Assembly (NCBI RefSeq): GCF_017355935.1
Contig: NZ_JAFIQT010000001.1
Location: forward strand, 186,001 to 250,000
Direction of reading: 5' to 3'
DNA length: 64,000 bases
Origin: Telluribacter humicola
GTDB taxonomy: Bacteria > Bacteroidota > Bacteroidia > Cytophagales > Spirosomataceae
This document shows, piece by piece, positions 43,744 to 52,264 of this stretch. The notes beneath the pieces were generated by a model. That model saw only the letters and a program-made list of their open reading frames with translations, made no database searches and was not told the origin of the DNA. The position numbers and the translations under genes are program-made. Position 1 is the first letter of the stretch. Every line of letters starts with the position of its first letter.

Positions 43744-44412
43744 ATGAAAGCCATCACTCCTACCTACCTGTCTCTGATCACCGTAGCAGCACTTTCGCTG
43801 GGGCTCTTTTCTGGCCCATCGGCAGCAAACGCCCAGTCTGCGCGCAAAACCGTTTCCCTGTTTGACGGTAAGACCCTGAACGGCTGGAAAACCGTCGACT
43901 CGGCCCAAGCGGAGTGGTGGTACGTAGCTGATAGCGTGATCAGGAGTGGCGATGGCGTCAAAAAGATACCTGACAACAGCTACCTGTATACCACCCGTGA
44001 GTACGGTGATTTTGAGTTTCGGTGTTTGTTCCGGTTGTCCGGCAATCCGGCTACGGGTATGATCAACAGCGGCATTCAGTACCGGTCCCTCGTCCAGAAC
44101 GGCAAGATGATTGGGTACCAGGCTGACATCGGCCACGGGTACTGGGGTGATATCTACGATGAACACCGCCGTGAAAAGCTTGTAGGGGGCGACCTAAGTA
44201 CCCTACGGCACCTGCTCCGCGAAGACGGCTGGAACAGCTACATCATCCGCTGCCAGGGCAACCGCCACGAACTATACATCAACGGTGTTAAAACCTGTGA
44301 GTACATCGAGAAAGACCCTAACATCCCTAACAAGGGCGTCATTGCGGTCCAGATCCATTCGGGCGGTGCGGCGCAGGTAGAGTTCAGGGATATTACGCTG
44401 ACGGAGCTGTAG
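43744..44412 (+). CDS. Secreted DUF1080 (3-keto-disaccharide hydrolase-type) protein
   Basis: 222 residues with a signal peptide (MKAITPTYLSLITVAALSLG...SAANAQ). The DUF1080 domain is obvious: SLFDGKTLNGWKTVD at about 39-53, then EWWYVADSVIRSG, YGDFEFRCLFRL, NSGIQYRS and the ending IHSGGAAQVEFRDITLTEL. The fold is concanavalin-like. Some members hydrolyse 3-keto-glycosides, the usual partners of Gfo/Idh/MocA oxidoreductases. One such Tat-exported oxidoreductase is at 59.9-61.2 kb in this window, but not adjacent. Confidence 0.92.
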   Translation: MKAITPTYLSLITVAALSLGLFSGPSAANAQSARKTVSLFDGKTLNGWKTVDSAQAEWWYVADSVIRSGDGVKKIPDNSYLYTTREYGDFEFRCLFRLSGNPATGMINSGIQYRSLVQNGKMIGYQADIGHGYWGDIYDEHRREKLVGGDLSTLRHLLREDGWNSYIIRCQGNRHELYINGVKTCEYIEKDPNIPNKGVIAVQIHSGGAAQVEFRDITLTEL

Positions 44413-44516
44413 TAATTTGTTAGTACAGATTCAGCTCTAAACCATTATTCATACTCCGAGATGACTCTTGTTAAATACAGATCCGGAAAAACAGGTAGCT
44501 CCAGAGCTGGAAGTGG

Positions 44517-45065
44517 TTACTTCGGCAACAGCTTATTCACCGCTTTATCCAGTTCGGGCATAGAGACCAGGTCGTAGTAGAAAGTACTCTTGGGATATTG
44601 AATTAAGGTCCACCAATGATTTTCCTTTGTATTGAGCCAGATGATCCGCCTCATACCTTTGTCAGTCAGGTTCTCGAAGGTCATTTCATTGGTAGTGACT
44701 CGGGTGGCTTTCCATACATCCGGATCCTCGAACACAATAGTACCCTCTCTCAACACGATTCGGGAATTTACTTTTACTGTAGTATCTCCTCCTTTTATAG
44801 CGATACTATAACAGCGTAGCGAGTTGTCATTCTGCTGCCGCCAGGTTTCATAAAAAGGCCCCTGATTAGTCATTCCCTTCCAGGTTCCAATGAGCCAGTG
44901 CGTCTTGGGGAGAAAGGTAGAATCAACAAGGGTACCTTGGACAGTTGCCGTCGCTCTAACAGTAGTACCAACCAAAACCTGCGGATTTTCCTGCGCCCGG
45001 GCCGAGTTCCAAAGGAGCAGGCAAAGGCATACCAGTGTTGGTAAGAAAAGTAGTTCTTTTTTCAT
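44517..45065 (-). CDS. Exported DUF6265-like protein
   Basis: 182 residues from the ATG at 45065, with a signal peptide (MKKELLFLPTLVCLCLLLWNSARA). The mature protein reads like DUF6265: HWLIGTWKGMTNQGPFYETWRQQNDNSL, then GEGIVF-like REGTIVFEDPD, TFENLTDKGMRRIIW and a C-terminal YDLVSM. This is a lipocalin-like beta-barrel family of unknown function. It diverges from the Tm-1-like operon over the longest gap in the window. Confidence 0.78.
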   Translation of the reverse strand: MKKELLFLPTLVCLCLLLWNSARAQENPQVLVGTTVRATATVQGTLVDSTFLPKTHWLIGTWKGMTNQGPFYETWRQQNDNSLRCYSIAIKGGDTTVKVNSRIVLREGTIVFEDPDVWKATRVTTNEMTFENLTDKGMRRIIWLNTKENHWWTLIQYPKSTFYYDLVSMPELDKAVNKLLPK

Positions 45066-45113
45066 GGCATATCAGAGTAGAAGTATAAAAGCGCAACTGA
45101 TTGTTAGGTACTT

Positions 45114-45138
45114 AGCCTTATTAAAGGCTGCTTTTTTT
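45114..45138 (+). terminator. Terminator-like hairpin in a divergent gap
   Basis: AGCCTT (45114-45119) and AAGGCT (45124-45129) form a short stem followed by GC and seven T. It sits between divergently transcribed genes and has no obvious upstream gene to terminate, so it may belong to a leader, a small RNA or a gene remnant. Confidence 0.4.
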
Positions 45139-45212
45139 AGTAATACTAATCTAATGCCACAGAAATAGGGGTATGATTATCAGTATGTTAATTGATTATT
45201 TGGTGGAAAAAT

Positions 45213-45228
45213 TGTTCTAAAATGAACA
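45213..45228. promoter_or_regulatory. Inverted repeat, candidate operator for the Tm-1-like operon
   Basis: TGTTC (45213-45217) and GAACA (45224-45228) are perfect inverted arms around a TAAAAT spacer, in the divergent region about 120 bp before the Tm-1-like gene. A second, bulged repeat (AGCTGTGTCC with GGACAGCT, 45228-45251) lies directly beside it. No regulator is adjacent. Confidence 0.35.
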
Positions 45229-45349
45229 GCTGTGTCCGTCGTTGGACAGCTCACTGAGCCTTTGCCTACAACAAGCCTGGTTTTGGATTTAATGACCTGA
45301 TCCTATTTATTAGAGACTAAAACTTTCATCCATTTAATGAACATAGTAA

Positions 45350-46597
45350 ATGGCTGCCTCTGATCAATCTATCGTAGTACTGGGTTGCTTTGATACCAAA
45401 GGCGAGGTTTTTGCCTGGCTGCGGGAATGCCTGCTGGGGCAGGGCGAGCGCGTCTTGACCATCAATACCGGCGTGCTGGGCACTACTGACCGGTTTCTGG
45501 TAGATATTGAATCGGAAGCGGTGGCCGAAGCCGCCGGAACCACCCTCACCGACCTACGTACCAGGCGGGATCGCGGACAAGCCGTAGACTGCATGGGAAG
45601 GGGAGCCGCTAAGGTACTATCCGGATTAGTAGAAGAAGGAAAAGTAAAAGCGGTTATTGGCATGGGGGGCGGCGGAGGTACCTACATCGCTCTGGCCGCT
45701 ATGCAGGCCGTACCACTGGGCACTCCCAAACTGTGTCTGAGTACGGTGGCCGCCAAGGATCTGTCCCGGCAGGTCGGCGACAAGGATATTACCCTCATGC
45801 CCTCGGTGGTAGACGTTGCCGGACTCAACAGCATCATTGGCCCGCTGGTCCAACAGGCTGCGGCGGCCATCAGTGCCATGGCTGGGGTAGCCCGAAACGC
45901 TACGACCGCTTCGGCCGGTAGTATCGCCATCAGCATGTTTGGCAACACCACCGCCTGTGTTGATGCCTGCACCGAACTACTGACCCGACAAGGCTACGAG
46001 GTACTGGCTTTTCATGCCACGGGCGTGGGCGGCAAAACCATGGAAGCCCTGATCCGGGAAGGCTGCTTTGACGCCGTTTTGGACTTAACAACTACCGAAC
46101 TGGCTGATGACCTGTGCGGGGGTATCTGCAGCGCCGGTCCCGAACGACTGACCGCCGCGGCTCGGATGGGTATTCCGCAGGTGGTGGTTCCGGGTTGTCT
46201 GGATATGGTTAACTTTGCTCATCCGGATACAGTACCCAAGCCCTACCGGCAGCGGGAAATGTACCGCTGGGCACCGGATGTCACGCTGATGCGGACCAAT
46301 GCGGAAGAGAACCGGCAACTGGGTGAGCAGTTGGCCCAAAAACTAAATCCATCCGCGGCTCCCGTGGCTGTGCTGTTGCCCCTGAAAGGAATATCACAGA
46401 TCGATGCCGGAGGAGGCGTATTTTTTCGTCCTGAAACAAATAGGGTTTTATTTGATGCGATACAGACCCATGCCGCGGAACATATAGAAGTGAGAGAGGT
46501 AGATGCTCATATCAACGACCAGGCGTTTGCCGAAGTACTGGTACAAACCCTGCTGGACCTGATTCAAAAGGACAAAATAACAAAAACAGGTACTTAG
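45350..46597 (+). CDS. Tm-1-like ATP-binding domain protein (UPF0261)
   Basis: 415 residues from the ATG at 45350. It opens with IVVLGCFDTKGEVFAWLRECL, the UPF0261 signature, followed by GMGGGGGTYIALAAMQAVPLGTPKLCLSTVA (glycine-rich nucleotide-binding part), ISMFGNTTACVDACTELL and a C-terminal LLPLKGISQIDAGGGVFF. The family equals the N-terminal half of tomato Tm-1, which binds ATP and inhibits tobamovirus replication. The bacterial function is unknown. It is followed 41 bp later by the TIM-barrel partner gene, as in most genomes. Confidence 0.92.
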   Translation: MAASDQSIVVLGCFDTKGEVFAWLRECLLGQGERVLTINTGVLGTTDRFLVDIESEAVAEAAGTTLTDLRTRRDRGQAVDCMGRGAAKVLSGLVEEGKVKAVIGMGGGGGTYIALAAMQAVPLGTPKLCLSTVAAKDLSRQVGDKDITLMPSVVDVAGLNSIIGPLVQQAAAAISAMAGVARNATTASAGSIAISMFGNTTACVDACTELLTRQGYEVLAFHATGVGGKTMEALIREGCFDAVLDLTTTELADDLCGGICSAGPERLTAAARMGIPQVVVPGCLDMVNFAHPDTVPKPYRQREMYRWAPDVTLMRTNAEENRQLGEQLAQKLNPSAAPVAVLLPLKGISQIDAGGGVFFRPETNRVLFDAIQTHAAEHIEVREVDAHINDQAFAEVLVQTLLDLIQKDKITKTGT

Positions 46598-46638
46598 GGT
46601 ACCCTTTTTATCATTTCAAAAAATTAAGATAGACTATT

Positions 46639-47511
46639 ATGCCAAATCCATGGACCGGTAAGGGGAATCCTTATACCCGACAAGAGGTCAGAGAGCGCCT
46701 GCGGGCTACCCTGGATCAGAACAAAGCCATTATTGCGGCCGGAGCGGGGACGGGGATCAGCGCCAAATTCATCGAAAAGGGCGGGGCCGATCTGATCATT
46801 ATCTACAATTCAGGCCGCTTCCGGATGGCCGGACATGGCTCCACGGCTGGCCTGATGGCCTATGGTGACGCCAATGCCGTGGCCATGGAAATCGGAGAGT
46901 TTGAAGTACTGCCCGTGGTGGAAGAAATCCCTGTTATTTGTGGCGTACACGGCTCCGACCCCCGACGCCGGATCTGGCACCATCTGCTGAAGGTAAAAGA
47001 AATGGGTTTTTCGGGCATTAATAATTTCCCGACCCACTCCATCGTAGACGGGCAGTTCCGGCAGGTACTGGAAGAGACCGGAATGGGCTTTGACAAGGAA
47101 GTAGAGATGGTTCGGATTGCCAGCAAAATGGAGCTTTTCTCCATCGTGTACGTAGCCAAACCGGAGGAAGCCCGGCAGATGGCCGAAGCCGGTGCCGACG
47201 CCATTATTGCCCACGTAGGTACTACGGTAGGTGGTTCTATTGGCGTAGTAGAAGCCTCCTGCACCATGGACGACGCCATTGAGCGTACCCAGCAGATCAT
47301 AGAAGCCGCCCGGGCCGTCAATCCCGACTTGTTCTTCCTGACCCACGGTGGACCGGTCAATACGCCGGAGGATGTACGCCAGGTCCTGGATGCCACCGAT
47401 GCCCACGGCTTTGTCGGCGCTTCCTCGCTCGAGCGTATGGGCGTAGAGGCTTCCCTGACGGACCTGACCCGACGCTTTAAGGCCCTTACGCTACCGGATC
47501 GACAGAAGTAG
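46639..47511 (+). CDS. Phosphoenolpyruvate hydrolase family TIM-barrel protein
   Basis: 290 residues from the ATG at 46639. It shows the family pattern: NPYTRQEVRERLRATLDQNKAIIAAGAGTGISAKF, GGADLIIIYNSGRFRMAGHGS, DANAVAMEIGEFEVLPVVEEIPVICGVHGSDP and ETGMGFDKEVEMVRIA, then GADAIIAHVGTT and a late FVGASSLERMG. It equals the C-terminal half of plant Tm-1. The name refers to a predicted PEP hydrolase activity, not shown for this group. It is almost certainly co-transcribed with the UPF0261 gene, and the two probably form one enzyme or pathway. Confidence 0.92.
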   Translation: MPNPWTGKGNPYTRQEVRERLRATLDQNKAIIAAGAGTGISAKFIEKGGADLIIIYNSGRFRMAGHGSTAGLMAYGDANAVAMEIGEFEVLPVVEEIPVICGVHGSDPRRRIWHHLLKVKEMGFSGINNFPTHSIVDGQFRQVLEETGMGFDKEVEMVRIASKMELFSIVYVAKPEEARQMAEAGADAIIAHVGTTVGGSIGVVEASCTMDDAIERTQQIIEAARAVNPDLFFLTHGGPVNTPEDVRQVLDATDAHGFVGASSLERMGVEASLTDLTRRFKALTLPDRQK

Positions 47512-47588
47512 AAAGAACTGTAACTTGTGCCGATATAAAAATGGAATGAGGCGGTGTTCGAGCGTAAGTAGTAAGTAATGTACCCACT

Positions 47589-48602
47589 ATGTCTGAGAAA
47601 TCACTGGCCTACTACATTGAAGTACTAACTTCACTTAAACAGGATTCTGCCAGTAAGAAGAAATACGGTTTTGCGGCGCCTCATAAACCTGTACTTGTTC
47701 TAAGCCTTATTCAGGCTTTTGAGATGGGTTTGGTTATTGATGAAAATATTTGCCTTACTCCCGAGCTAGTTGGGCTTTTTACTGCTAACTGGTCTACTCT
47801 TGTTACAGCAGAGGGATATCAGGCTACTATTGCACAACCTTTCTACCATTTGTCTAATGAAAAGAAGGACTGGTGGCGTCTGGTACCAAACCCAGGTTGT
47901 GAGATTTGGATAGAAAATGCAGGTTCTATGCATTCATTCCGTAACCTTACCAGTGCGGTGGATCATGCAGAGATTGATGTAGAGCTAGCGGTTATACTGT
48001 CACAGGCTAGAAGTAGAACCATATTAAGGGAAGCTGTTTTGCAAAAGTACTTTCCTGAGCAGGCAAATACTGATCTAAGTAGAGCAGGTGATTATTTCCA
48101 GAAGATCAGCAACCAGATTATCAATGAAGATCCGGGTACCTATGCAGCCCGTATTCGTCAGCTCAAAGAGCGTATGTCCGGAGATGTAAAGCAGAGGGAG
48201 TTATTTCAACAGGAAATTTATATTCGAGGCGGTGCTTTTAAACGGGATGTACCTAAGTACTACGGCTACACGTGCAGTATCTCAGGGTTGAAAATAGACG
48301 CTACATTTAATGTATCCATGATTGATGCCTGTCATATAGTACCATTCAGCAGGAGCTATAATGATACTATAAGCAATGGTATTGCGCTTTGCCCAAATCT
48401 TCATCGGGCATTTGACAGAGGAATGATAGCTGTGGATGAAAATCATAGAGTACTTGTTAGTAAGCACTTTACCGAAAGTACCGATGCATCCTATTCAATC
48501 AAGAAACTCGGAGGTACTTCTATTCTCCTGCCAGAAGAATCCCGCTTTCACCCACTACCCGAAAACCTTGAGTGGCATAGGAAGCATATTTTTAAAGGTT
48601 AG
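47589..48602 (+). CDS. HNH endonuclease, restriction-type, AT-rich and probably acquired
   Basis: 337 residues from the ATG at 47589. The N-terminal half (about 10-150) is of the kind found in HNH-type restriction endonucleases (APHKPVLVLSLIQAF, then NEKKDWWRLVP). The nuclease domain has CSISG (Cys229), ACHIVPFS (Cys248-His249), SNGIALCPNLHRAFDRG (Asn263, Cys268, His272), giving HNH with a zinc-type cysteine pair. No methyltransferase or restriction partner is next to it, which suggests a solitary modification-dependent enzyme (inference). Its base composition is clearly lower in GC than its neighbours. It lies just before the initiator tRNA gene, with a shared terminator between them. Confidence 0.88.
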   Translation: MSEKSLAYYIEVLTSLKQDSASKKKYGFAAPHKPVLVLSLIQAFEMGLVIDENICLTPELVGLFTANWSTLVTAEGYQATIAQPFYHLSNEKKDWWRLVPNPGCEIWIENAGSMHSFRNLTSAVDHAEIDVELAVILSQARSRTILREAVLQKYFPEQANTDLSRAGDYFQKISNQIINEDPGTYAARIRQLKERMSGDVKQRELFQQEIYIRGGAFKRDVPKYYGYTCSISGLKIDATFNVSMIDACHIVPFSRSYNDTISNGIALCPNLHRAFDRGMIAVDENHRVLVSKHFTESTDASYSIKKLGGTSILLPEESRFHPLPENLEWHRKHIFKG

Positions 48603-48644
48603 GCTATCTGTAATACCTTTTAAGAAAGTTGTATCAAGCTAAAC

Positions 48645-48674
48645 AAAAAAGCCTCAGATTTCTCTGAGGCTTTT
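48645..48674. terminator. Bidirectional terminator between the HNH gene and tRNA-fMet
   Basis: GCCTCAGA (48651-48658) and TCTGAGGC (48663-48670) form a perfect 8-bp stem with a TTTC loop, T-rich on both strands (six T on the minus side). It serves the tRNA transcript and the HNH gene. Confidence 0.85.
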
Positions 48675-48679
48675 CTTCG

Positions 48680-48752
<73 letters not shown>

Positions 48753-48774
48753 GTGTTGTTGTTGGATTGGACTG

Positions 48775-48806
48775 CAAACATACGAGAGAGTTTTCAAAAA
48801 ATCAAC
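48775..48806 (-). promoter_or_regulatory. Promoter of the initiator tRNA
   Basis: On the minus strand TATGTTTG (48775-48782) is an exact -7 element about 23 bp before the tRNA 5' end, and TTGA lies 19 bp further upstream, near the expected -33 position. Confidence 0.6.
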
Positions 48807-48938
48807 TACCTTTGTAAAAATATTTTTCAGAAGCGTTCTCAGTCCTGTTTCTCTCCTTGTTCCCCAACAACCAGGTGGGTTGTTGAGTTCGTCTGATATA
48901 CAACTTATTATCTTTATTGGAGTAAAATTTCTTTGGTT

Positions 48939-49865
48939 ATGGAAAATAGTTCAGCCACTGACCAGCCCGCCGACTTTCGCGCCGGGTTTGTGAGTATTAT
49001 AGGTAAGCCTAACGTGGGGAAGTCAACCCTGATGAACGTATTGGTAGGGGAGCGGCTCTCCATCATTACGTCCAAGGCCCAGACTACCCGCCACCGGATC
49101 ATGGGTATTCTCAACGGAGAGCACCAGGGGACGCCGTTTCAGCTGATCTACTCCGATACCCCGGGTGTGGTAAAGCCTGCTTATAAGCTGCACGAGTCTA
49201 TGATGACCTTCGTAAAGGGATCACTCGAAGATGCCGACGTGGTCCTGTTCGTGACGGAGATGGGCGAAAAAGCCGCTGACCACGAAGTACTACCCCTGCT
49301 AAAGCGGGCCGATGCACCCATACTGCTGATCCTGAATAAGATTGACCTCTCTAACGAGCAGGAGGTAAAAATGAAAATGGAAGAGTGGCGACAGGTAGTA
49401 GATGCAGCCGAGATCATCCCGATATCGGCGCTGCACAGTGCCAATATTCAGTCGCTCTTTCAGGCTGTTGTGACGCGGCTGCCGGTCCACCCGCCTTATT
49501 TTGATACCGAAGAACTTACTGACAAGCCCGAACGTTTTTTTGCTTCGGAGATTATTCGCGAGAAGATATTTCTGAATTACCGCCAGGAGATTCCGTACAG
49601 CAGTGAGGTAATAATCACGGAGTTTAAGGAGCGCGATGATATCATTGTGATCCGGGCGGAGATCATTGTCGAGCGCGCGACGCAGAAAGGCATCCTGATC
49701 GGGGAGAAAGGCTCCATGCTCAAAAAAGTAGGGGTGCAGGCCCGGAAGGATCTGGAAGCTTTCTTTGACAAGAAGGTGTTTCTGGAGCAGTACGTACGGG
49801 TAGAGCCTGACTGGCGCAGCAAAGAGAACAAACTGCGGCAGTATGGATACAACAGAAACGACTAA
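48939..49865 (+). CDS. era: GTPase Era
   Basis: A 308-residue GTPase that binds 16S rRNA and aids 30S maturation. The ATG at 48939 is used rather than the in-frame TTG two codons earlier. G1 is GKPNVGKSTL, followed by SKAQTTRHR (switch region), SDTPGVVKPAYKLHESM (G3) and ILNKIDL (G4). The C-terminal KH domain has ILIGEKGSMLKKVGVQARKDLEAFF. The der gene follows about 130 bp later, a common pairing. Confidence 0.96.
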   Translation: MENSSATDQPADFRAGFVSIIGKPNVGKSTLMNVLVGERLSIITSKAQTTRHRIMGILNGEHQGTPFQLIYSDTPGVVKPAYKLHESMMTFVKGSLEDADVVLFVTEMGEKAADHEVLPLLKRADAPILLILNKIDLSNEQEVKMKMEEWRQVVDAAEIIPISALHSANIQSLFQAVVTRLPVHPPYFDTEELTDKPERFFASEIIREKIFLNYRQEIPYSSEVIITEFKERDDIIVIRAEIIVERATQKGILIGEKGSMLKKVGVQARKDLEAFFDKKVFLEQYVRVEPDWRSKENKLRQYGYNRND

Positions 49866-49907
49866 AGAAGTACTTACTCTTTTGGAATAGATAGTAGGTG
49901 AGTTACC

Positions 49908-49936
49908 CCCTCCGATAGTAGGAGGGATATAATTTT
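49908..49936 (+). terminator. Weak terminator-like hairpin between era and der
   Basis: CCCTCC (49908-49913) and GGAGGG (49921-49926) give a short GC-rich stem with a 7-nt loop. The tail is AT-rich (ATATAATTTT) rather than a clean T-run. Confidence 0.35.
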
Positions 49937-49994
49937 AAAAAAACGAGTGCCGTGAGGGGGAATAGGAGTACTCTTCACATTACAATTAATAAAG

Positions 49995-51305
49995 ATGGCA
50001 AATATAATTAGTATAGTCGGACGCCCAAACGTGGGCAAGTCGACCCTGTTCAACCGCCTGATCGAAGAACGCAAGGCGATTATGGACAACCAGAGCGGGG
50101 TAACCCGCGACCGCCACTACGGCTACGGTGAGTGGATAGGTAAGTATTTTACGGTCATAGATACAGGAGGATATGTAGTAGGCTCGGAGGATATATTCGA
50201 AGGAGCCATACGTGAGCAGGTGGAGCTGGCGATTGAAGAGTCGACCGTAGTCTTGTTTGTGGTAGATACCATGGCTGGCCTGACCGAGCTGGATAAAGAG
50301 TTCGCCAATGTACTGCGGCGCTACAATAAGCCCGTGTTCCTGGTAGCGAACAAGGTCGAGACGGTGGAGCGTCACCAGTCGGCAGCGGAGTTCTACGAGC
50401 TGGGACTGGGCGAAGAGATCTACCCGATATCGGCTCAGAATGGCCACGGTACGGGCGAATTGCTGGATGACGTAGTGAAGCATTTTGCGGATCCGGGCGT
50501 GGAAGACCCCGAAGCGGGAATTCCACGGATAGCTATCCTGGGACGTCCTAACGTAGGAAAGTCGTCGTTCCTGAACGTATTAACAGGTACTGACCGCAGC
50601 ATCGTGACCGACATAGCCGGTACCACCCGCGATGCCATCCATACTCATTACAAGGCTTTCGGACGGGAATTTATCCTGACCGATACGGCCGGTATCCGTC
50701 GCAAATCCCGCGTGAAGGAAAATATCGAGTTTTACTCCACGCTGCGCTCGGTAAAAGCTATGGAAGATTCAGATGTATGTATCGTACTGCTTGACGCTAC
50801 GCTGGGACTGGAAGGTCAGGATATTACCATCATCGCGCAGGCCATCAAGGCTAAGAAGGGCGTGGTGATCATGGTCAATAAGTGGGACCTGGTAGAGAAA
50901 GATTCCAAGACTGCCGACATCTTTAAGAAGGATATTTACGAGCGGCTGGCTACAATGAGCTACATACCGATCATCTTTACGTCGGTACTGGAGAAGCAGC
51001 GGATATTCCAGGTGATGGAAAAGGCCATGGAGGTATATGAGAACAAGACCAAGAAGATATCTACTTCCAAACTGAACGAGGTGATGCAGGCGGAGATTGC
51101 GAAGTACCCACCACCGGCCTACCGGGGCAAGTACATCAATATCAAGTACATGATCCAGCTGCCGACCCCTTCACCTACCTTCGTGTTTTTTAGCAGTAAT
51201 CCCAAGCACGTTAAGGAGCCCTACATGCGCTACCTGGAAAACCGGATGCGTGAGAACTTTGACTTTTCGGGAGTCCCCATCACGATGTTCTTCCGGGAGA
51301 AGTAA
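49995..51305 (+). CDS. der: Ribosome biogenesis GTPase Der (EngA)
   Basis: A 436-residue protein with two GTPase domains in tandem and a C-terminal KH-like domain, needed for 50S assembly. Domain 1 has GRPNVGKSTLFNRL (about 8-21), DTGGYV and NKVET. Domain 2 has GRPNVGKSSFLNVL, TDIAGTTRDAIHT, DTAGIRRKSRV and NKWDL. The C-terminal part ends with PSPTFVFFSSNPKHV and PITMFFREK. The ATG at 49995 starts right at the first beta-strand. The EamA gene begins 12 bp after the stop, so they are likely co-transcribed. Confidence 0.97.
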   Translation: MANIISIVGRPNVGKSTLFNRLIEERKAIMDNQSGVTRDRHYGYGEWIGKYFTVIDTGGYVVGSEDIFEGAIREQVELAIEESTVVLFVVDTMAGLTELDKEFANVLRRYNKPVFLVANKVETVERHQSAAEFYELGLGEEIYPISAQNGHGTGELLDDVVKHFADPGVEDPEAGIPRIAILGRPNVGKSSFLNVLTGTDRSIVTDIAGTTRDAIHTHYKAFGREFILTDTAGIRRKSRVKENIEFYSTLRSVKAMEDSDVCIVLLDATLGLEGQDITIIAQAIKAKKGVVIMVNKWDLVEKDSKTADIFKKDIYERLATMSYIPIIFTSVLEKQRIFQVMEKAMEVYENKTKKISTSKLNEVMQAEIAKYPPPAYRGKYINIKYMIQLPTPSPTFVFFSSNPKHVKEPYMRYLENRMRENFDFSGVPITMFFREK

Positions 51306-51317
51306 TAGAGCCCATTT

Positions 51318-52250
51318 GTGAGTAGAAGTCATGAATATAGTACCGGAGTTGTTCCCCGTTCCTACTACTGGATAGGAGCGGCTCTGGTACTGATAGCTGC
51401 CTTCTGCTTTGCCTGCAAAGGGGTACTGGTCAAGCTGGCCTACCAGTACCAGATTGATGCCATCTCGCTGGTGGCGCTGCGTATGCTGTTTTCGCTGCCG
51501 TTTTATGTACTGGCGGCTTTGCGGCTGTCACGGCAGCAGACCAACATCCGGCTTACCCTGCCGCAGTGGGGCTACCTGAGCCTGATGGGTATAGTCGGCT
51601 ACTACTTTGCCAGCTACTTTAACTTTTTGGGGCTGGTGTACATTACAGCCAGTCTGGAGCGGGTGCTCCTGTTTATCTACCCTACCTTCGTGCTATTGAT
51701 GGGAGCGTTCTTCTTCGGGCGCCGCATCACCCGGTTGCAGTACGGCGCGCTGGCGCTGACGTACCTGGGTATAGTACTGGCTTTCGTGCCTAACGTGGAT
51801 ACCGGTGAGCAGAAGGATCTTTTCTGGGGGGCTTTCTGGGTGATCGTAAGCGGAATTGTGTACGCGGTGTACCTGGTAGGTAGTGACCGCATCATTCCGG
51901 TGGTAGGCTCGCAGAAATTTACCTGCTACGCCATGATCGCAGCTACGGTACCAACGGTTGTGCATGCAGTCGTGGAGAATGGTTTTACGTTGTTCAGCTT
52001 TCCGGCGCCAGTGTACTACATCAGCCTGATCATGGCACTCTTTGTGACGGTACTTCCCACCTTTATGCTGGCCGAAGGCATCAAACGCGTGGGATCGGGC
52101 AATACCTCCATCATTGCCAGCATTGGCCCTATATTCACTATTGTACTGGCTACGGTAGTATTGGGCGAGCAGATAGACCTGCTGCAGATGACAGGTACCT
52201 TACTGGTGCTGGCCGGTGTGGTACTGGTTGGGTGGAAGGGAAAGAAATAG
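51318..52250 (+). CDS. EamA/DMT family transporter
   Basis: A 310-residue protein with ten membrane segments in two EamA repeats, starting at a GTG (51318); there is no usable ATG in the first 40 codons. Repeat 1 starts AALVLIAAFCFACKGVLVKLAYQY and repeat 2 DLFWGAFWVIVSGIVYAVYLVGSD. The late GSGNTSIIASIGPIFTIVLATVVLGE is typical. It exports or imports a metabolite that cannot be named. Its neighbour der offers no functional clue. Confidence 0.9.
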   Translation: MSRSHEYSTGVVPRSYYWIGAALVLIAAFCFACKGVLVKLAYQYQIDAISLVALRMLFSLPFYVLAALRLSRQQTNIRLTLPQWGYLSLMGIVGYYFASYFNFLGLVYITASLERVLLFIYPTFVLLMGAFFFGRRITRLQYGALALTYLGIVLAFVPNVDTGEQKDLFWGAFWVIVSGIVYAVYLVGSDRIIPVVGSQKFTCYAMIAATVPTVVHAVVENGFTLFSFPAPVYYISLIMALFVTVLPTFMLAEGIKRVGSGNTSIIASIGPIFTIVLATVVLGEQIDLLQMTGTLLVLAGVVLVGWKGKK

Positions 52251-52264
52251 CTGAGTGAGCGGGA

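Noticed and set aside
46810-47406. 198-codon minus-strand frame opposite the PEP-hydrolase-family gene
   Set aside because: The plus-strand gene has clear family motifs; the antisense frame reflects codon bias.
39783-48602. Defence or metabolic island of several genes
   Set aside because: Apart from the HNH gene and possibly the Tm-1-like pair, the members are ordinary Bacteroidota genes without shared features.
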